64,000 nt of DNA from Gelidibacter sp038243395 (GCA_038243395.1 JBBSRC010000002.1:40908-104907); one strand, 5' to 3'; numbered from the stretch's first letter, positions 43,813 through 52,818 are shown. Program-made: numbers and translations. Notes: generated from the letters alone by a model not told the origin.

Positions 43813-45864
43813 TTAGTTGTCGTCTTTTAAAAAGCTATACGTTTTGCTGTAATTTAACATCTGTCCCTTATATGATTCTGGCTGGGTTACTTTTACAGCC
43901 GTAATCTCACCGTTATCATCTATTTCTGGCACCAGTACAGGATTTACGAATCCGCTGTAAGGAGCGTCGGGGAACTGTTCGTTTCTTTTTAAAATTTCTT
44001 TATGAGATTCTTGATTTACCTTCACGCCATAAGTTTCCACTAAGGCCTCCACCGCTTTATAATCGCCTTCTGATTTAATCCGTTGGGTTTCACGTAACAA
44101 TTGCCCAAAAAGTTCATGCAGTTTCTCATAATTGTTGATGTTGTAGTAGGTTTTCCCATCCCGCGTAATTTTCTCTATGACATTATCCCTTTGTCCGTTT
44201 TCAAAAACCCAGGCGCTTACCCATTGTCTGTTTCTCATATGCGCCTGTACCACATCATTACCTAAATTCAATCGAATTAATTGTGTCATTAAACCATTGC
44301 GGATATAGCGATCATAAGCCGCCATTCCCGTTTTTTTCCAATCCTCTACCAATCCAAGTTCTTGTAGTTTTGGATGATATAAATAATACAATCCCACCAA
44401 ATCTGCACGACCTTCTTCTAAAGTTGACGCATAATTTTTAAGCGTTTCTTTAGTTTCTCCGACGCCAGGATTCAGTTGTCCTGAAGCATGACCAATTACT
44501 TCATGCAAAGCAGTATGTAATTTATCAGCTTGTTGCCCATAATTTTTCTCGAGTTCCAGTTCTTCTTCATCATTGACAAACTCCTCGGTTCTTCCTGTAC
44601 TTCCTGCATTACTATAGGCCTCAATAATATTTCCCAGAGATACAGATTTACTTCCAACTTCAGAACGGATCCAATTAGCATTTGGTAAATTAACTCCAAT
44701 TGGCGTGCTTGGCGAGGCATCTCCCGCTTCACCGGCAACATTGACCACTTTATAAGTGACACCAACTACATTTTTCTTTTTGTGAGCGTCCATTAAAGGC
44801 GAATTATCTTCAAACCATTGCGCGTTATCCGACAGTACTTTCATTTTTTGTGACATGTCAAAATCATTGATTTGAACAATGCTCTCATAGGAGCCTCTAT
44901 AACCTACTGGATCGTTATAGACTTCAATAAAACTATTGATATAATCCACATTGCCCGCAGTTGCTGCAGTCCAAGCTACGTTATAATTATCCCAGGTCTG
45001 TAGATCGCCTGTTTTATAATATTGTATCAACAAGCCTAAAGCATCACCTTGTGGTTTATTTTCTGCAACCCCTTTAGCCAATTCTAACCATTTAATAATT
45101 TCATCTATCGCTGCTCCGTACAAACCTCCAGATTTGTAAACCAATTCTTTTAACACACCATTTTCCTTTATTAATTTAGAATTCAATCCAAAAGATAATG
45201 GTTTATCAGGATTCGGAGATTTCTTGTTCTTGTAGAATTTCTCCACATCAGCAGTTGTCACATCTGGCCCATAAAAATTCACAGCAGATAAGGCCACATT
45301 ATCCACACCTTTGGACTGATCAACTTTTCTTAAATCTTTATCATTAAAAATCACATCAAACGCCTCTCCTTCCAACTTACCGTTTTTTTCGACCAACAAT
45401 GATTTTAAATAGTCCTCTGAAAATCCGGGCTTTAATTTATCATTAGAATAATGATGATGGATTCCACTACTAAACCAAACACGTTTTAAGTAGTTTTCGA
45501 ATGCTTTCCAATCCTCTGAAGATGTTTCTCCGTCATAATTTGTATAAACGGTTTCTAATGCTTTCCTGATTTTGAGATTATGACGGTAATTTTGATCCCA
45601 CATGATGTCTCGACCAGCTAATCCTGCTTGGGTTAAGTAGTACACTAACTTCTGTTCTTTCAAGGTTAGATTTTCCCAACCAGGAATTTGGTAACGCAGA
45701 ATTTTAATGTCAGAAAATTGCTCTACACTGTAATCAAACGCGGTGGCATCTTTGTTAATCTCAACAGAGTTTTCCGTGGCATTTTTGTTTGTTTTTAATT
45801 CGTTCTTGCAAGAATAAGTTAAGCTCATTGCCAACACAATCCCGAATATAGATCTTAAGTTCAT
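43813..45864 (-). CDS. Dipeptidyl-peptidase III-like zinc peptidase (M49), lipoprotein
   Basis: 683 residues. The lipoprotein signal peptide has lipobox SLTYSC (Cys19). The zinc motif is HEVIGH (around residue 454), a match to the M49 HExxGH pattern, followed by EEGRADLVGLYYLY, which supplies the third zinc ligand (EExRA). M49 enzymes release dipeptides from the N-terminus of oligopeptides; Bacteroides DPP III shows such activity. Here it would work on the periplasmic side of a membrane, suiting peptide scavenging. Automated pipelines sometimes mislabel flavobacterial members as dihydrofolate reductase; nothing here supports that. It is monocistronic with a strong terminator and divergent from the SRPBCC gene. 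Confidence 0.9.
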   Translation of the reverse strand: MNLRSIFGIVLAMSLTYSCKNELKTNKNATENSVEINKDATAFDYSVEQFSDIKILRYQIPGWENLTLKEQKLVYYLTQAGLAGRDIMWDQNYRHNLKIRKALETVYTNYDGETSSEDWKAFENYLKRVWFSSGIHHHYSNDKLKPGFSEDYLKSLLVEKNGKLEGEAFDVIFNDKDLRKVDQSKGVDNVALSAVNFYGPDVTTADVEKFYKNKKSPNPDKPLSFGLNSKLIKENGVLKELVYKSGGLYGAAIDEIIKWLELAKGVAENKPQGDALGLLIQYYKTGDLQTWDNYNVAWTAATAGNVDYINSFIEVYNDPVGYRGSYESIVQINDFDMSQKMKVLSDNAQWFEDNSPLMDAHKKKNVVGVTYKVVNVAGEAGDASPSTPIGVNLPNANWIRSEVGSKSVSLGNIIEAYSNAGSTGRTEEFVNDEEELELEKNYGQQADKLHTALHEVIGHASGQLNPGVGETKETLKNYASTLEEGRADLVGLYYLYHPKLQELGLVEDWKKTGMAAYDRYIRNGLMTQLIRLNLGNDVVQAHMRNRQWVSAWVFENGQRDNVIEKITRDGKTYYNINNYEKLHELFGQLLRETQRIKSEGDYKAVEALVETYGVKVNQESHKEILKRNEQFPDAPYSGFVNPVLVPEIDDNGEITAVKVTQPESYKGQMLNYSKTYSFLKDDN

Positions 45865-45890
45865 CAGTTGAATTTTAAATATTTATACTA

Positions 45891-45934
45891 CAAATGTAAT
45901 ATTTATTAGGATACTATAAAATTGTCTATCTTTG
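45891..45934. promoter_or_regulatory. Divergent -7 boxes for the M49 peptidase and SRPBCC-crcB
   Basis: Leftward TACATTTG (45898-45891 on the minus strand) and rightward TATCTTTG (45927-45934), both perfect TAnnTTTG, 27 and 23 bp from the respective ATGs. The -33 elements are weak. Confidence 0.5.
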
Positions 45935-45956
45935 ATGAACTCTACAAAATCCATTC

Positions 45957-46931
45957 ATGAAAATTTTAAAATACCTTTTATTTCTATTGCTTATTGCCTT
46001 CATCGGAATGGCTATTTATGTTGCAGTTCAGCCCAACGATTTTGAAATTACTGAAACCAAAACCATCAAGGCTCCTAAAGCAGTAGTTTTTGAAATTGTT
46101 TCTGATAGCACTGATTCTGATTGGTCTTCTTTTTGGAAAAAATCAGAAACATTAAAAAAATCGGTTTCCCATTCTAATGACTCAATCAATCAGATTTTTA
46201 CGAGTAATCGTATTAATAATTCAGAATTGAAATGGGTTTTCGTTTCCAATCCTGATGGTTCTACTAGCGTAACACGTACCCTTGACGCAGATAAGTTATC
46301 ATTTATGACAAAAGCCAAATTTGCCTTGTTTGGAGATAACGAAGACAAACTTTCAGACCAGTTCAAAACGGATCTAGAAAGTCTTGACAAAAAAGTAGCC
46401 GTAAGCATGACTGCCTATACAATTAAGGTCGATGGCATTACAGACTATGGAGGCGGTTTTTATATGTATAATACCATTTCTGCAAAAAGTAGTAACATGA
46501 TTACTACAATGACCAAACAGCAAAGTGATCTCAGTACATTTATGAATGCTCATAATATTACCGCCAGCGGCATGCCTTTGACCATTTTGATAGAAATGGA
46601 TGCAGATACTGGCAATGTCATCATGAGCAATGGTATTCCCGTGCGTGAAAGAGTTATCGTTGCTGAAGACAGTAACATTCTTTGTGGTTATATGGAGCGA
46701 ACCAAAGCTCTTAAAGTGACTTTACAGGGAAATTACACCAATTTAGCTGAAGCCTGGGCAACGGCAAAAGCCTATTTAAAAGACCAAGATTTAGAAGCTT
46801 CGGAAATGAGCCCGTTTATGGTTTACAAAAATGATGAGACAAAGGTTCCGAATCCTGCCCATTGGATTATAGATATTTATATACCAATTGCAGAAAAAGT
46901 TGAAGCTACAGAAAACTCTGAAGCCTTGTGA
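45957..46931 (+). CDS. SRPBCC / GyrI-like effector-binding domain protein
   Basis: 324 residues. It has an N-terminal membrane anchor (LKYLLFLLLIAFIGMAIYVAV), then a START/SRPBCC-like helix-grip part (ITETKTIKAPKAVVFEIVSDSTDSDWSSFWK), and a C-terminal GyrI-like effector-binding domain (YTIKVDGITDYGGGFYMYNTISAK, IPVRERVIVAEDSNILCGYMERTKALKVTLQGNYTNLAEAWATAKAYL). The combination with a single TM is common in Bacteroidota; the ligand is unknown. Its stop overlaps the crcB start by 4 bp, so expression is coupled. Confidence 0.8.
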   Translation: MKILKYLLFLLLIAFIGMAIYVAVQPNDFEITETKTIKAPKAVVFEIVSDSTDSDWSSFWKKSETLKKSVSHSNDSINQIFTSNRINNSELKWVFVSNPDGSTSVTRTLDADKLSFMTKAKFALFGDNEDKLSDQFKTDLESLDKKVAVSMTAYTIKVDGITDYGGGFYMYNTISAKSSNMITTMTKQQSDLSTFMNAHNITASGMPLTILIEMDADTGNVIMSNGIPVRERVIVAEDSNILCGYMERTKALKVTLQGNYTNLAEAWATAKAYLKDQDLEASEMSPFMVYKNDETKVPNPAHWIIDIYIPIAEKVEATENSEAL

Positions 46932-47296
46932 AACAATTCCTATTAGTTTTTGTTGGCGGTGGATTTGGGAGTGTCCTAAGATTTATAATCTCAAAATATC
47001 TTAACAACTCGGAAATGGGAATACCCTACGGCACTTTTGCGGCTAATATTTTAGGAAGTTTGCTCATAGGAATTATTTTGGGAATGGCACTTAAACATAA
47101 TTCCTTGTCTCAAAATCAAATCTTATTTCTAGCAACAGGTTTTTGTGGGGGATTTACAACGTTTTCAACATTTGCCTATGAAAATCACATCTTTTTAAAA
47201 TCTGGCGATTTTATGAGTTTTACTATTTATACGGTTTCAAGTTTTGTTATTGGATTCTTGGCGGTTTTTGGAGGGATGTATTTGGTGAAGAGTTGA
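46928..47296 (+). CDS. crcB: Fluoride channel Fluc/CrcB
   Basis: 122 residues, four TM helices. GTG start overlaps the TGA of the preceding gene (gtga). The hallmarks are GGGFGSVLRF near the N-terminus, GTFAANILGSLLIG with the conserved Asn in TM2, and GFCGGFTTFSTFAYE with the Phe-box and Na+-site Thr in TM3. It forms dual-topology dimers that let fluoride leave the cytoplasm. There is no fluoride riboswitch upstream, because the gene is translationally coupled to the SRPBCC gene. Confidence 0.95.
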   Translation: MKQFLLVFVGGGFGSVLRFIISKYLNNSEMGIPYGTFAANILGSLLIGIILGMALKHNSLSQNQILFLATGFCGGFTTFSTFAYENHIFLKSGDFMSFTIYTVSSFVIGFLAVFGGMYLVKS

Positions 47297-47467
47297 CTCC
47301 ATGTGGGCGATGTCGGATGACTCAATACAGATGAAAATTTTCGCAGACAGCGAAGATTTCCCAGGAAATTGCTAATTCCTGCTGCTGAACAATTTTACTG
47401 AGGACTGCCTGCCTGACCAAAGCTTTTACGGAGCGGAAGACTGAGACTGATTACTGAAAACTGAAGA

Positions 47468-48064
47468 CTAAAACCCCTTCACTCCTGCCTTAACCTCAAC
47501 ACCCATATAGTTTTCGCGTGGTACAATTGGGCACGAATACAGCTCATTATATGCGCAATATGGATTATAGGCTGCATTAAAATCGATAGTTATCTGATCT
47601 CCTTCAGGAATTTTTAAATCAATATAACGTCCGCCGCCATAGCTTTCGTCGCCATTAGTATCGTCTAAAAAAGGTAAAAATAGGTAATCTTCAAAACCTT
47701 CATCTGTCATCAAATCTTGATCGCGATAGACATTCAATTGAAATGATTCGTTTTTTAAACTGAAAGCAATTTCACCATATTTCACATATTCTGGAAGTCT
47801 ATCTGTAGTTGTCTTCATTTTGAAAGGCTTCTCATCCGGAGTCCTTTTAAAAGTTGCCTTTACCACATAAGAGGAATCCACTTTAAAAAAATCCAATCCC
47901 TTAAAATCTCTTCTGTCCTTCTTTTTTAACGGTGATTTTGAAGCATCTTTAAATTCTGAATTCATATTTCTTTGAAATTCCGTTTCACCTTGCAAACGCT
48001 CTTTTGGCTGATTGCAACCTAACAATAAAAATATTCCGAAAAAAAGTGAATAAATAATTTTCAT
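47468..48064 (-). CDS. DUF1684 lipoprotein
   Basis: 198 residues with lipobox FLLLGC (Cys17). The DUF1684 domain is clear: EFQRNMNSEFKDASKSPL, DFKGLDFF, and the conserved end DFNAAYNPYCAYNELYSCPIVPRENYMGVEVKAGVK. The YNPYCAY...CPIVPREN block is a hallmark of the family, but no biochemical role is established. It stands alone and converges on crcB. Confidence 0.9.
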   Translation of the reverse strand: MKIIYSLFFGIFLLLGCNQPKERLQGETEFQRNMNSEFKDASKSPLKKKDRRDFKGLDFFKVDSSYVVKATFKRTPDEKPFKMKTTTDRLPEYVKYGEIAFSLKNESFQLNVYRDQDLMTDEGFEDYLFLPFLDDTNGDESYGGGRYIDLKIPEGDQITIDFNAAYNPYCAYNELYSCPIVPRENYMGVEVKAGVKGF

Positions 48065-48522
48065 GTGTTTATACTTATGGATTTCAATTTTTCAACTGCA
48101 GGACGCAATTAATATCCTTCTAGAATTAAATGTAGAACCTGCTCAATCATAAAAAATAGTTAAACAACAAAAATACAACTTTAACCATTTTCACCTAACT
48201 TCGATTGACAATTAAAATGGGCACGCGCGAATCTATAACCAAAACGAAATCTCTTCTTTACAAATTGCACTTGTTCTATTGAATCCACCAAAATTATAAA
48301 AGAAACGAATTTATTTTCTGAATTTAAAAGAGTTTGTGCTGTTAATCAAAATTTGTTCGAATCATTAAAACCTTAGTTATCTTAAATCTTAAAAAATGAA
48401 CTTAAAATCCGATAGCAACGTCGGATTTTTTATTCTTAAATAGTACGCTGTAGAATATATTTTAGTAAACAAATCCTAATTGAGGTTTGAATCTCGATTG
48501 ATGAATTTATAATCAAACAAAA
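48065..48522. other. Intergenic region, 458 bp, with an orphan terminator-like hairpin
   Basis: No coding frame is convincing. A rightward terminator-like hairpin (48404-48432) has no gene before it on the plus strand: the nearest upstream gene is leftward. It may end a small untranslated RNA starting somewhere in 48070-48400, but no RNA family is recognised. Confidence 0.4.
48404..48432 (+). terminator. Orphan terminator hairpin
   Basis: aaaatccga (48404-48412) pairs with tcggatttt (48421-48429), loop tagcaacg, then TTT. It lies 91 bp before the MFS gene, with no rightward gene upstream for over 1 kb. Confidence 0.7.
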
Positions 48523-49752
48523 ATGAAAACATTGTTTTCTAATTACGTCAAAACATTTGCAGGTCTTTCGAGAGAAGTTTGGTGACTTGCCTTAATAACG
48601 CTGATCAATAGAGCAGGTACGATGGTTATCCCGTTCTTATCCTTATATCTCACGACAGATTTGGATTTTACGCTCGATGATGTCGCATGGATTATGAAGG
48701 CATTTGGATTTGGTTCTTTGACGGGGTCATGGATTGGCGGCAAGCTCACAGATAAAGTTGGTTATCACAAAGTTATGGTTGCGAGCTTAGTGCTGAGCGG
48801 ACTACTTTTTATTGGCATGCAAGTTTTAGAAAGCTTTAATGCTATTTGTATTGGGATTTTCTTGCTTATGGCTGTTGCCGATATGTTTAGACCCGCCATG
48901 TTTGTTGCCTTAAACGCCTATATTAAACCTGAAAATAAAACCCGTAGCATAACTTTGATTCGGCTGGCAATTAACCTCGGGTTTTCAGCAGGTCCGGCCA
49001 TTGGCGCATTTATCATCACAACAATGAGTTATCATAGTCTCTTTTGGATTGACGGTTTGTCCTGTATGATTGCTGGAATCGTATTGATAAATGTATTGCA
49101 TCCTAAAAAATCAAAAACGTTAGATTTGGAAATTAATCCAAATCCTAAATCTGCATACACCGATAAATTTTTTATGATATTTTTTTTGGCGATGGTAATC
49201 TTCGGGATTATTTTCCTCCAACTTATTTCAACTGTTCCTTATTTTTACAAAGAAGGTATTGGTCTTTCCGAGTTTCAAATCGGCCTATTAATGGGATTAA
49301 ACGGAATATTGATATTAATTTCCGAAATGCCACTTATCAAATGGCTGGAGAGCACATCTTATACTAAAATAGGACTCATGATCTTTGGATTAATCTTAAC
49401 GTGTATCAGTTTTGTCTTTTTATTTATTAATCCATGGCTCGGTTTTGTTATTATTAGCATGATTATATTGACCTTTGGAGAAATGATTGTATTTCCCTTT
49501 TCAAATTCATTTACATTAGACCGCGCAAAACGTGGACTTAAAGGAGAGTATATGGCACTTTATAGTATCTCGTTCTCTATTTCACATATTTTTGCCCATA
49601 ATCTAGGCTTCCATTTAATTGACGCATTAGGTTTTCACAGAACATGGGGAATTATGGCTCTTTCGGGAGTTTTTGGATTGGGCCTTTTGATGTATCTGAA
49701 AAGCCAAATGAACACAACCAAACAAATATTAACACATGACAACAGCATATAA
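48523..49752 (+). pseudogene. MFS transporter interrupted by in-frame TGA at codon 21
   Basis: From ATG 48523 the frame reads MKTLFSNYVKTFAGLSREVW, TGA (48583-48585), then LALITLINRAGTMVIPFLSL and on without break to 49752. The upstream part fits the N-terminus of such MFS proteins (helix 1 around the lesion), so the likely ancestral codon was TGG (W-W). The open part from ATG 48622 encodes 376 residues with about 11 TM segments and the loop-2/3 motif GSWIGGKLTDKVGYHKVM (G-x-x-x-D-x-x-G-x-x-x). Starting there would lose most of TM1 and probably function. The substrate is unknown. The stop lies 17 bp inside the start of ypdA, so the two were co-transcribed. Confidence 0.8.
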
Positions 49753-50707
49753 AGTACTCATCATTGGAGCAGGACCTATTGGGATCGCCTGCGCACTAGA
49801 ATGTGAAAAGAGAAATTGGGAATATGTGGTACTTGAAAAAGGAGCATTGACCAATTCCTTATTTAATTATCCAAAAAATATGTCGTTCTTTTCAACCTCA
49901 GAAAAGCTTGAAATTGATGCCATTCCTTTTATCAGCAACAATCCAAAACCCAATCGGGATGAAGCACTTGAATATTACAGAAGGGTCGCCACTTCAAATC
50001 TTTTAAATATTCATTTATATGAAGAGGTTATTACCATAAATAAAAAAGATTATCATTTCGTAGTCACATCTTCTAAAACGGAATACTACGCTGAAAAAGT
50101 GATTATCGCCACAGGATTTTATGATATCCCAAACTTACTGGATGTTCCAGGAGAAAACTTGCCGAAAGTGACCCACTATTACAATGAGGCACATCCTTAT
50201 GCCATGCAGAATGTAGTTGTAGTCGGGGCAAGCAATTCCTCCGTCGATGCGGCGCTTGAAATTTGGCGTAAAGGCGGTAAGGTCACTATGGTTATCAGAG
50301 GTTCAGAAATTGGGGAGCGCGTAAAATATTGGGTAAGACCAGATATTATCAATAGAATAAAAGAAGGAAGTATCACGGCTTATTTCAATTCAGAAATAGT
50401 AAGAATTACGACTAATGATATAAAGATTACTACATCCACCGGCGAAATGACGTTGAAAAATGATTTCGTCGTAGCCTTGACTGGGTATCGACCTAATTTT
50501 AAGTTTCTCACGGATTCCGGGATAAACCTTACCAATGACATAGCCTGCTTACCAAACTATGATCCAGATACCATGGAAACTAATGTATCAGGAATATATT
50601 TAGCTGGTGTAATTTGTGGAGGTATGGAAACCCATAAATGGTTTATTGAAAACTCGAGGATTCATGCTAAATTAATAACCGATCACATCGAAGCTGTCGA
50701 CCTTTAA
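49736..50707 (+). CDS. ypdA: YpdA-type bacillithiol disulfide reductase
   Basis: 323 residues. FAD-binding Rossmann motif LIIGAGPIGIACALE (8-22) and NADPH-binding VVVGASNSSVDAALEIW (about 164-180), plus ATGFYDIPN and the C-terminal GVICGGMETHKWFIENSR. This is the YpdA pattern; unlike thioredoxin reductase there is no CxxC active site. In Firmicutes YpdA reduces oxidised bacillithiol (BSSB) with NADPH; several Bacteroidota also have the pathway. The start overlaps the MFS stop by 17 bp and a helical-bundle gene follows 12 bp after the stop, so it sits in a three-gene operon. The rest of the bacillithiol pathway (bshA-C) is not in the window. Confidence 0.88.
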   Translation: MTTAYKVLIIGAGPIGIACALECEKRNWEYVVLEKGALTNSLFNYPKNMSFFSTSEKLEIDAIPFISNNPKPNRDEALEYYRRVATSNLLNIHLYEEVITINKKDYHFVVTSSKTEYYAEKVIIATGFYDIPNLLDVPGENLPKVTHYYNEAHPYAMQNVVVVGASNSSVDAALEIWRKGGKVTMVIRGSEIGERVKYWVRPDIINRIKEGSITAYFNSEIVRITTNDIKITTSTGEMTLKNDFVVALTGYRPNFKFLTDSGINLTNDIACLPNYDPDTMETNVSGIYLAGVICGGMETHKWFIENSRIHAKLITDHIEAVDL

Positions 50708-50719
50708 AAAGATTAAATT

Positions 50720-51229
50720 ATGGAACAATGGGAAAAATTGCCGGTATTTCAAAAAGCAAGGGAAATTATGGATCTGGTAGGTTCTATCATAGACTCGGTT
50801 GAAAAAACGGATATTGCATTTAATGACCCCATCGAAGCGGAAATGATTCAACATAATCTAAAATATATGGGTATTAATGCGTCAATAATACCTGCGAAAA
50901 TTGCTGGAGTCTCCTCTGAAGACATGTTCTATGACCTTCGTATGGAAAATGCTGCGATTATTAGAAAGGCCGCAAGAGAGTTAATTACTGATGCAAGTGG
51001 TTTGCAAATGCACGGCTATCCGGATATTGAATATTTAGACCTGTTACGAAAAGACGTGGAAGAATTCAGAATATTATTTGCGGAATGGGTAAAGACGTTT
51101 GATTGCTGGAATTATATCATTGACCGTTGGGGACTTTTTAATCCACCAGGCGTGAATTATGACGATGTGGATCCAGATGATGATATTCCTTTTGACTTTG
51201 ATGATTTTGATGGCTTTGAAGACCTTTAA
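50720..51229 (+). CDS. Hypothetical helical protein with acidic tail
   Basis: 169 residues, mostly helical, no signal peptide. It opens with WEKLPVFQKAREIMDLVGSIIDSV, resembling four-helix-bundle proteins of the 23S-rRNA-intervening-sequence type, and ends in a strongly acidic segment (NYDDVDPDDDIPFDFDDFDGFEDL). It follows ypdA by 12 bp. A second protein with the same kind of start (DLPIYKKAMEIIILSRSIS) lies at 51803, on the other side of an Lrp gene. The function is unknown. Confidence 0.7.
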   Translation: MEQWEKLPVFQKAREIMDLVGSIIDSVEKTDIAFNDPIEAEMIQHNLKYMGINASIIPAKIAGVSSEDMFYDLRMENAAIIRKAARELITDASGLQMHGYPDIEYLDLLRKDVEEFRILFAEWVKTFDCWNYIIDRWGLFNPPGVNYDDVDPDDDIPFDFDDFDGFEDL

Positions 51230-51237
51230 AATCAATT

Positions 51238-51684
51238 CTATTGTTTTATAGGTTTCACTTCATTATATTTTATGACGTGAGATAAAACAATCTGCGTTTT
51301 AGTTTCGCCGTAAACAATAAGTTGATCTATAAAGTTCTCTAAATGTTTCTGGTTCTTGAGAGCTACTTCCATCACAATATTTTCATTACCTGTTATGCGG
51401 TAGCAGTTCAACACCTCTTCATAGGTTTTTACTTTTTCAAGAAACGGTTTAAGCATGCCCATAAACGCTCTTAATGTGATGATGGCCTTTAATTGGTAGC
51501 CTGCTTCGAAAGGAGATACGAAGGCGTGATACCCTTGGATAATCCCAGCGTCTTCCATCTTTTTTATACGTTCAGAAACTGCGGGCGAACTGATTCCCAC
51601 CTGTCTACCAATGGCAGCATTCGATTGACGCGCATTATGCTGTAAACACTTCAAAATCTTCCAGTTAAGTGAATCAATACTCAT
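51238..51684 (-). CDS. Lrp/AsnC family transcriptional regulator
   Basis: 148 residues. The N-terminal winged helix-turn-helix has LNWKILKCLQHNARQSNAAIGRQVGISSPAVSERIKKMEDAGIIQGYHAFV (about 5-55), and the C-terminal RAM ligand-binding domain has AIITLRAFMGMLKPFLEKV, CYRITGNENIVMEVALKN. It likely senses an amino acid. It converges with the ypdA operon (stops 8 bp apart) and is divergent from the small helical protein at 51803. Confidence 0.93.
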   Translation of the reverse strand: MSIDSLNWKILKCLQHNARQSNAAIGRQVGISSPAVSERIKKMEDAGIIQGYHAFVSPFEAGYQLKAIITLRAFMGMLKPFLEKVKTYEEVLNCYRITGNENIVMEVALKNQKHLENFIDQLIVYGETKTQIVLSHVIKYNEVKPIKQ

Positions 51685-51802
51685 TCTAAAGAAAATTAAC
51701 TTAATTGCTTTAATAATTAAAGCAAATATAGGTCTTTCCTTTAATATCGATTATTGCAGGTCTGATTTTGTCACTAAATTTGATAAATTACTATAAAGAA
51801 TA

Positions 51803-52198
51803 ATGTTGTACCCAATTCCATCCCATCATTCTGATTTGCCTATTTATAAAAAGGCCATGGAAATCATTATACTTTCCAGAAGTATTTCTACCTATTTGAT
51901 TCAAGACTTATCCTATTTAAAACCAGATGGTTCTGAAGACAAAAACATTTATTTTTCTGGCGATATTGTGCAACAATCCACTTCACTGGCTCCGGAAATT
52001 GTCAATGCCGTAATTGAACGTTATTCAGATAAAAAGTATAAGCATATTGCTTCTTTAGAACGGTTAACTACCCTGCTTTATAAAAATTGCAAACGCTTAG
52101 AAAAAAGTCACAGTAACGGCAGAGAATATCTTCCTATTTTAAGAAGTGAACTGAAAAAGTTTCGAAAATTACAACACACATGGACGTTGACTTTATAA
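51803..52198 (+). CDS. Hypothetical small helical protein
   Basis: 131 residues, basic and helical. HHSDLPIYKKAMEIIILSRSISTYLIQDLSYL at the N-terminus and SLERLTTLLYKNCKRLEKSHSNGREYLPILRSELKKFRKLQHTW at the C-terminus. It resembles the four-helix-bundle (S23/IVP-like) family and its neighbour at 50720. It is divergent from the Lrp gene, which may control it. The role is unknown. Confidence 0.7.
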   Translation: MLYPIPSHHSDLPIYKKAMEIIILSRSISTYLIQDLSYLKPDGSEDKNIYFSGDIVQQSTSLAPEIVNAVIERYSDKKYKHIASLERLTTLLYKNCKRLEKSHSNGREYLPILRSELKKFRKLQHTWTLTL

Positions 52199-52261
52199 TT
52201 TACTAAAGGAGCACCATGAATGAATTCCAAAAGCCAGATTCCAAATAAAAATTAAAGCTGA

Positions 52262-52807
52262 TTAATGACAGACTTTGCAGTTTTCCCGTTCCTGTAATTC
52301 GCCAACCAAATAACCATTATTATTCACTTTAAAATTACAACAATCCATAAATCCTTGCGTGACGAGTTTTCTGGCGCGTTGAATCTGCGATTTTACAGTC
52401 GGTAAGGGTATTTGAAGTCGATCAGAAATGTGCGCTTGCTTTAGACCTTGAATGTCAGATAAAATTAAAGGATCTCTATACTTTTTTGGCAAACTTTTAA
52501 TTATGCCGTGCAAGCAATCCTCTTTCGTATGCCCTGGATTGGCCTCCTCAAAAACAGTAACGTCTTCGTCTTCGGCAGTTACATAATTAAGATTACTATT
52601 TCTAAAATAATCCATAACCGTATAGCGCGCGATTGAAAACACCCACGATTTTATTTTGGTAGTATCTTTTAAAGTAGTCAGCTTGACATGTACCTTAATG
52701 AAGGTTTCCTGAAGTAAATCATCAGCTACTGCGTCATTCTTAACTTTACTTAAGATAAAGCGTTTGATTTCATTCGCATATAGATCCCAAACATTTTTAG
52801 TTTTCAT
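52262..52807 (-). CDS. sigZ: RNA polymerase sigma factor, SigZ type, with cysteine-rich C-terminus
   Basis: 181 residues, ECF-sized. Sigma region 2 spans VWDLYANEIKRFILSKVKNDAVADDLLQETFIKVHVKL and IKSWVFSIARYTVMDYFR. Region 4 spans LPKKYRDPLILSDIQGLKQAHISDRLQIPLPTVKSQIQRARKLV. The tail ends MDCCNFKVNNNGYLVGELQERENCKVCH, with Cys at 156, 157, 177 and 180 and a final His: a C-terminal cysteine cluster seen in SigZ-type factors and a possible metal or redox sensor. No anti-sigma gene is adjacent. Upstream on the same strand, beyond a terminator, lies a 33-residue protein made one-third of cysteine. The idea that both answer metal or thiol state is inference. Confidence 0.88.
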   Translation of the reverse strand: MKTKNVWDLYANEIKRFILSKVKNDAVADDLLQETFIKVHVKLTTLKDTTKIKSWVFSIARYTVMDYFRNSNLNYVTAEDEDVTVFEEANPGHTKEDCLHGIIKSLPKKYRDPLILSDIQGLKQAHISDRLQIPLPTVKSQIQRARKLVTQGFMDCCNFKVNNNGYLVGELQERENCKVCH

Positions 52808-52818
52808 AAGGGTACATT

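Noticed and set aside
46900..46935. Fluoride riboswitch before crcB
   Set aside because: crcB overlaps the preceding gene by 4 bp, leaving no untranslated leader, and nothing like the riboswitch fold is present upstream of the operon.
48330..48400. tRNA-like ttcgaatc segment
   Set aside because: No T-stem pairs around it and no acceptor or anticodon stem could be folded.
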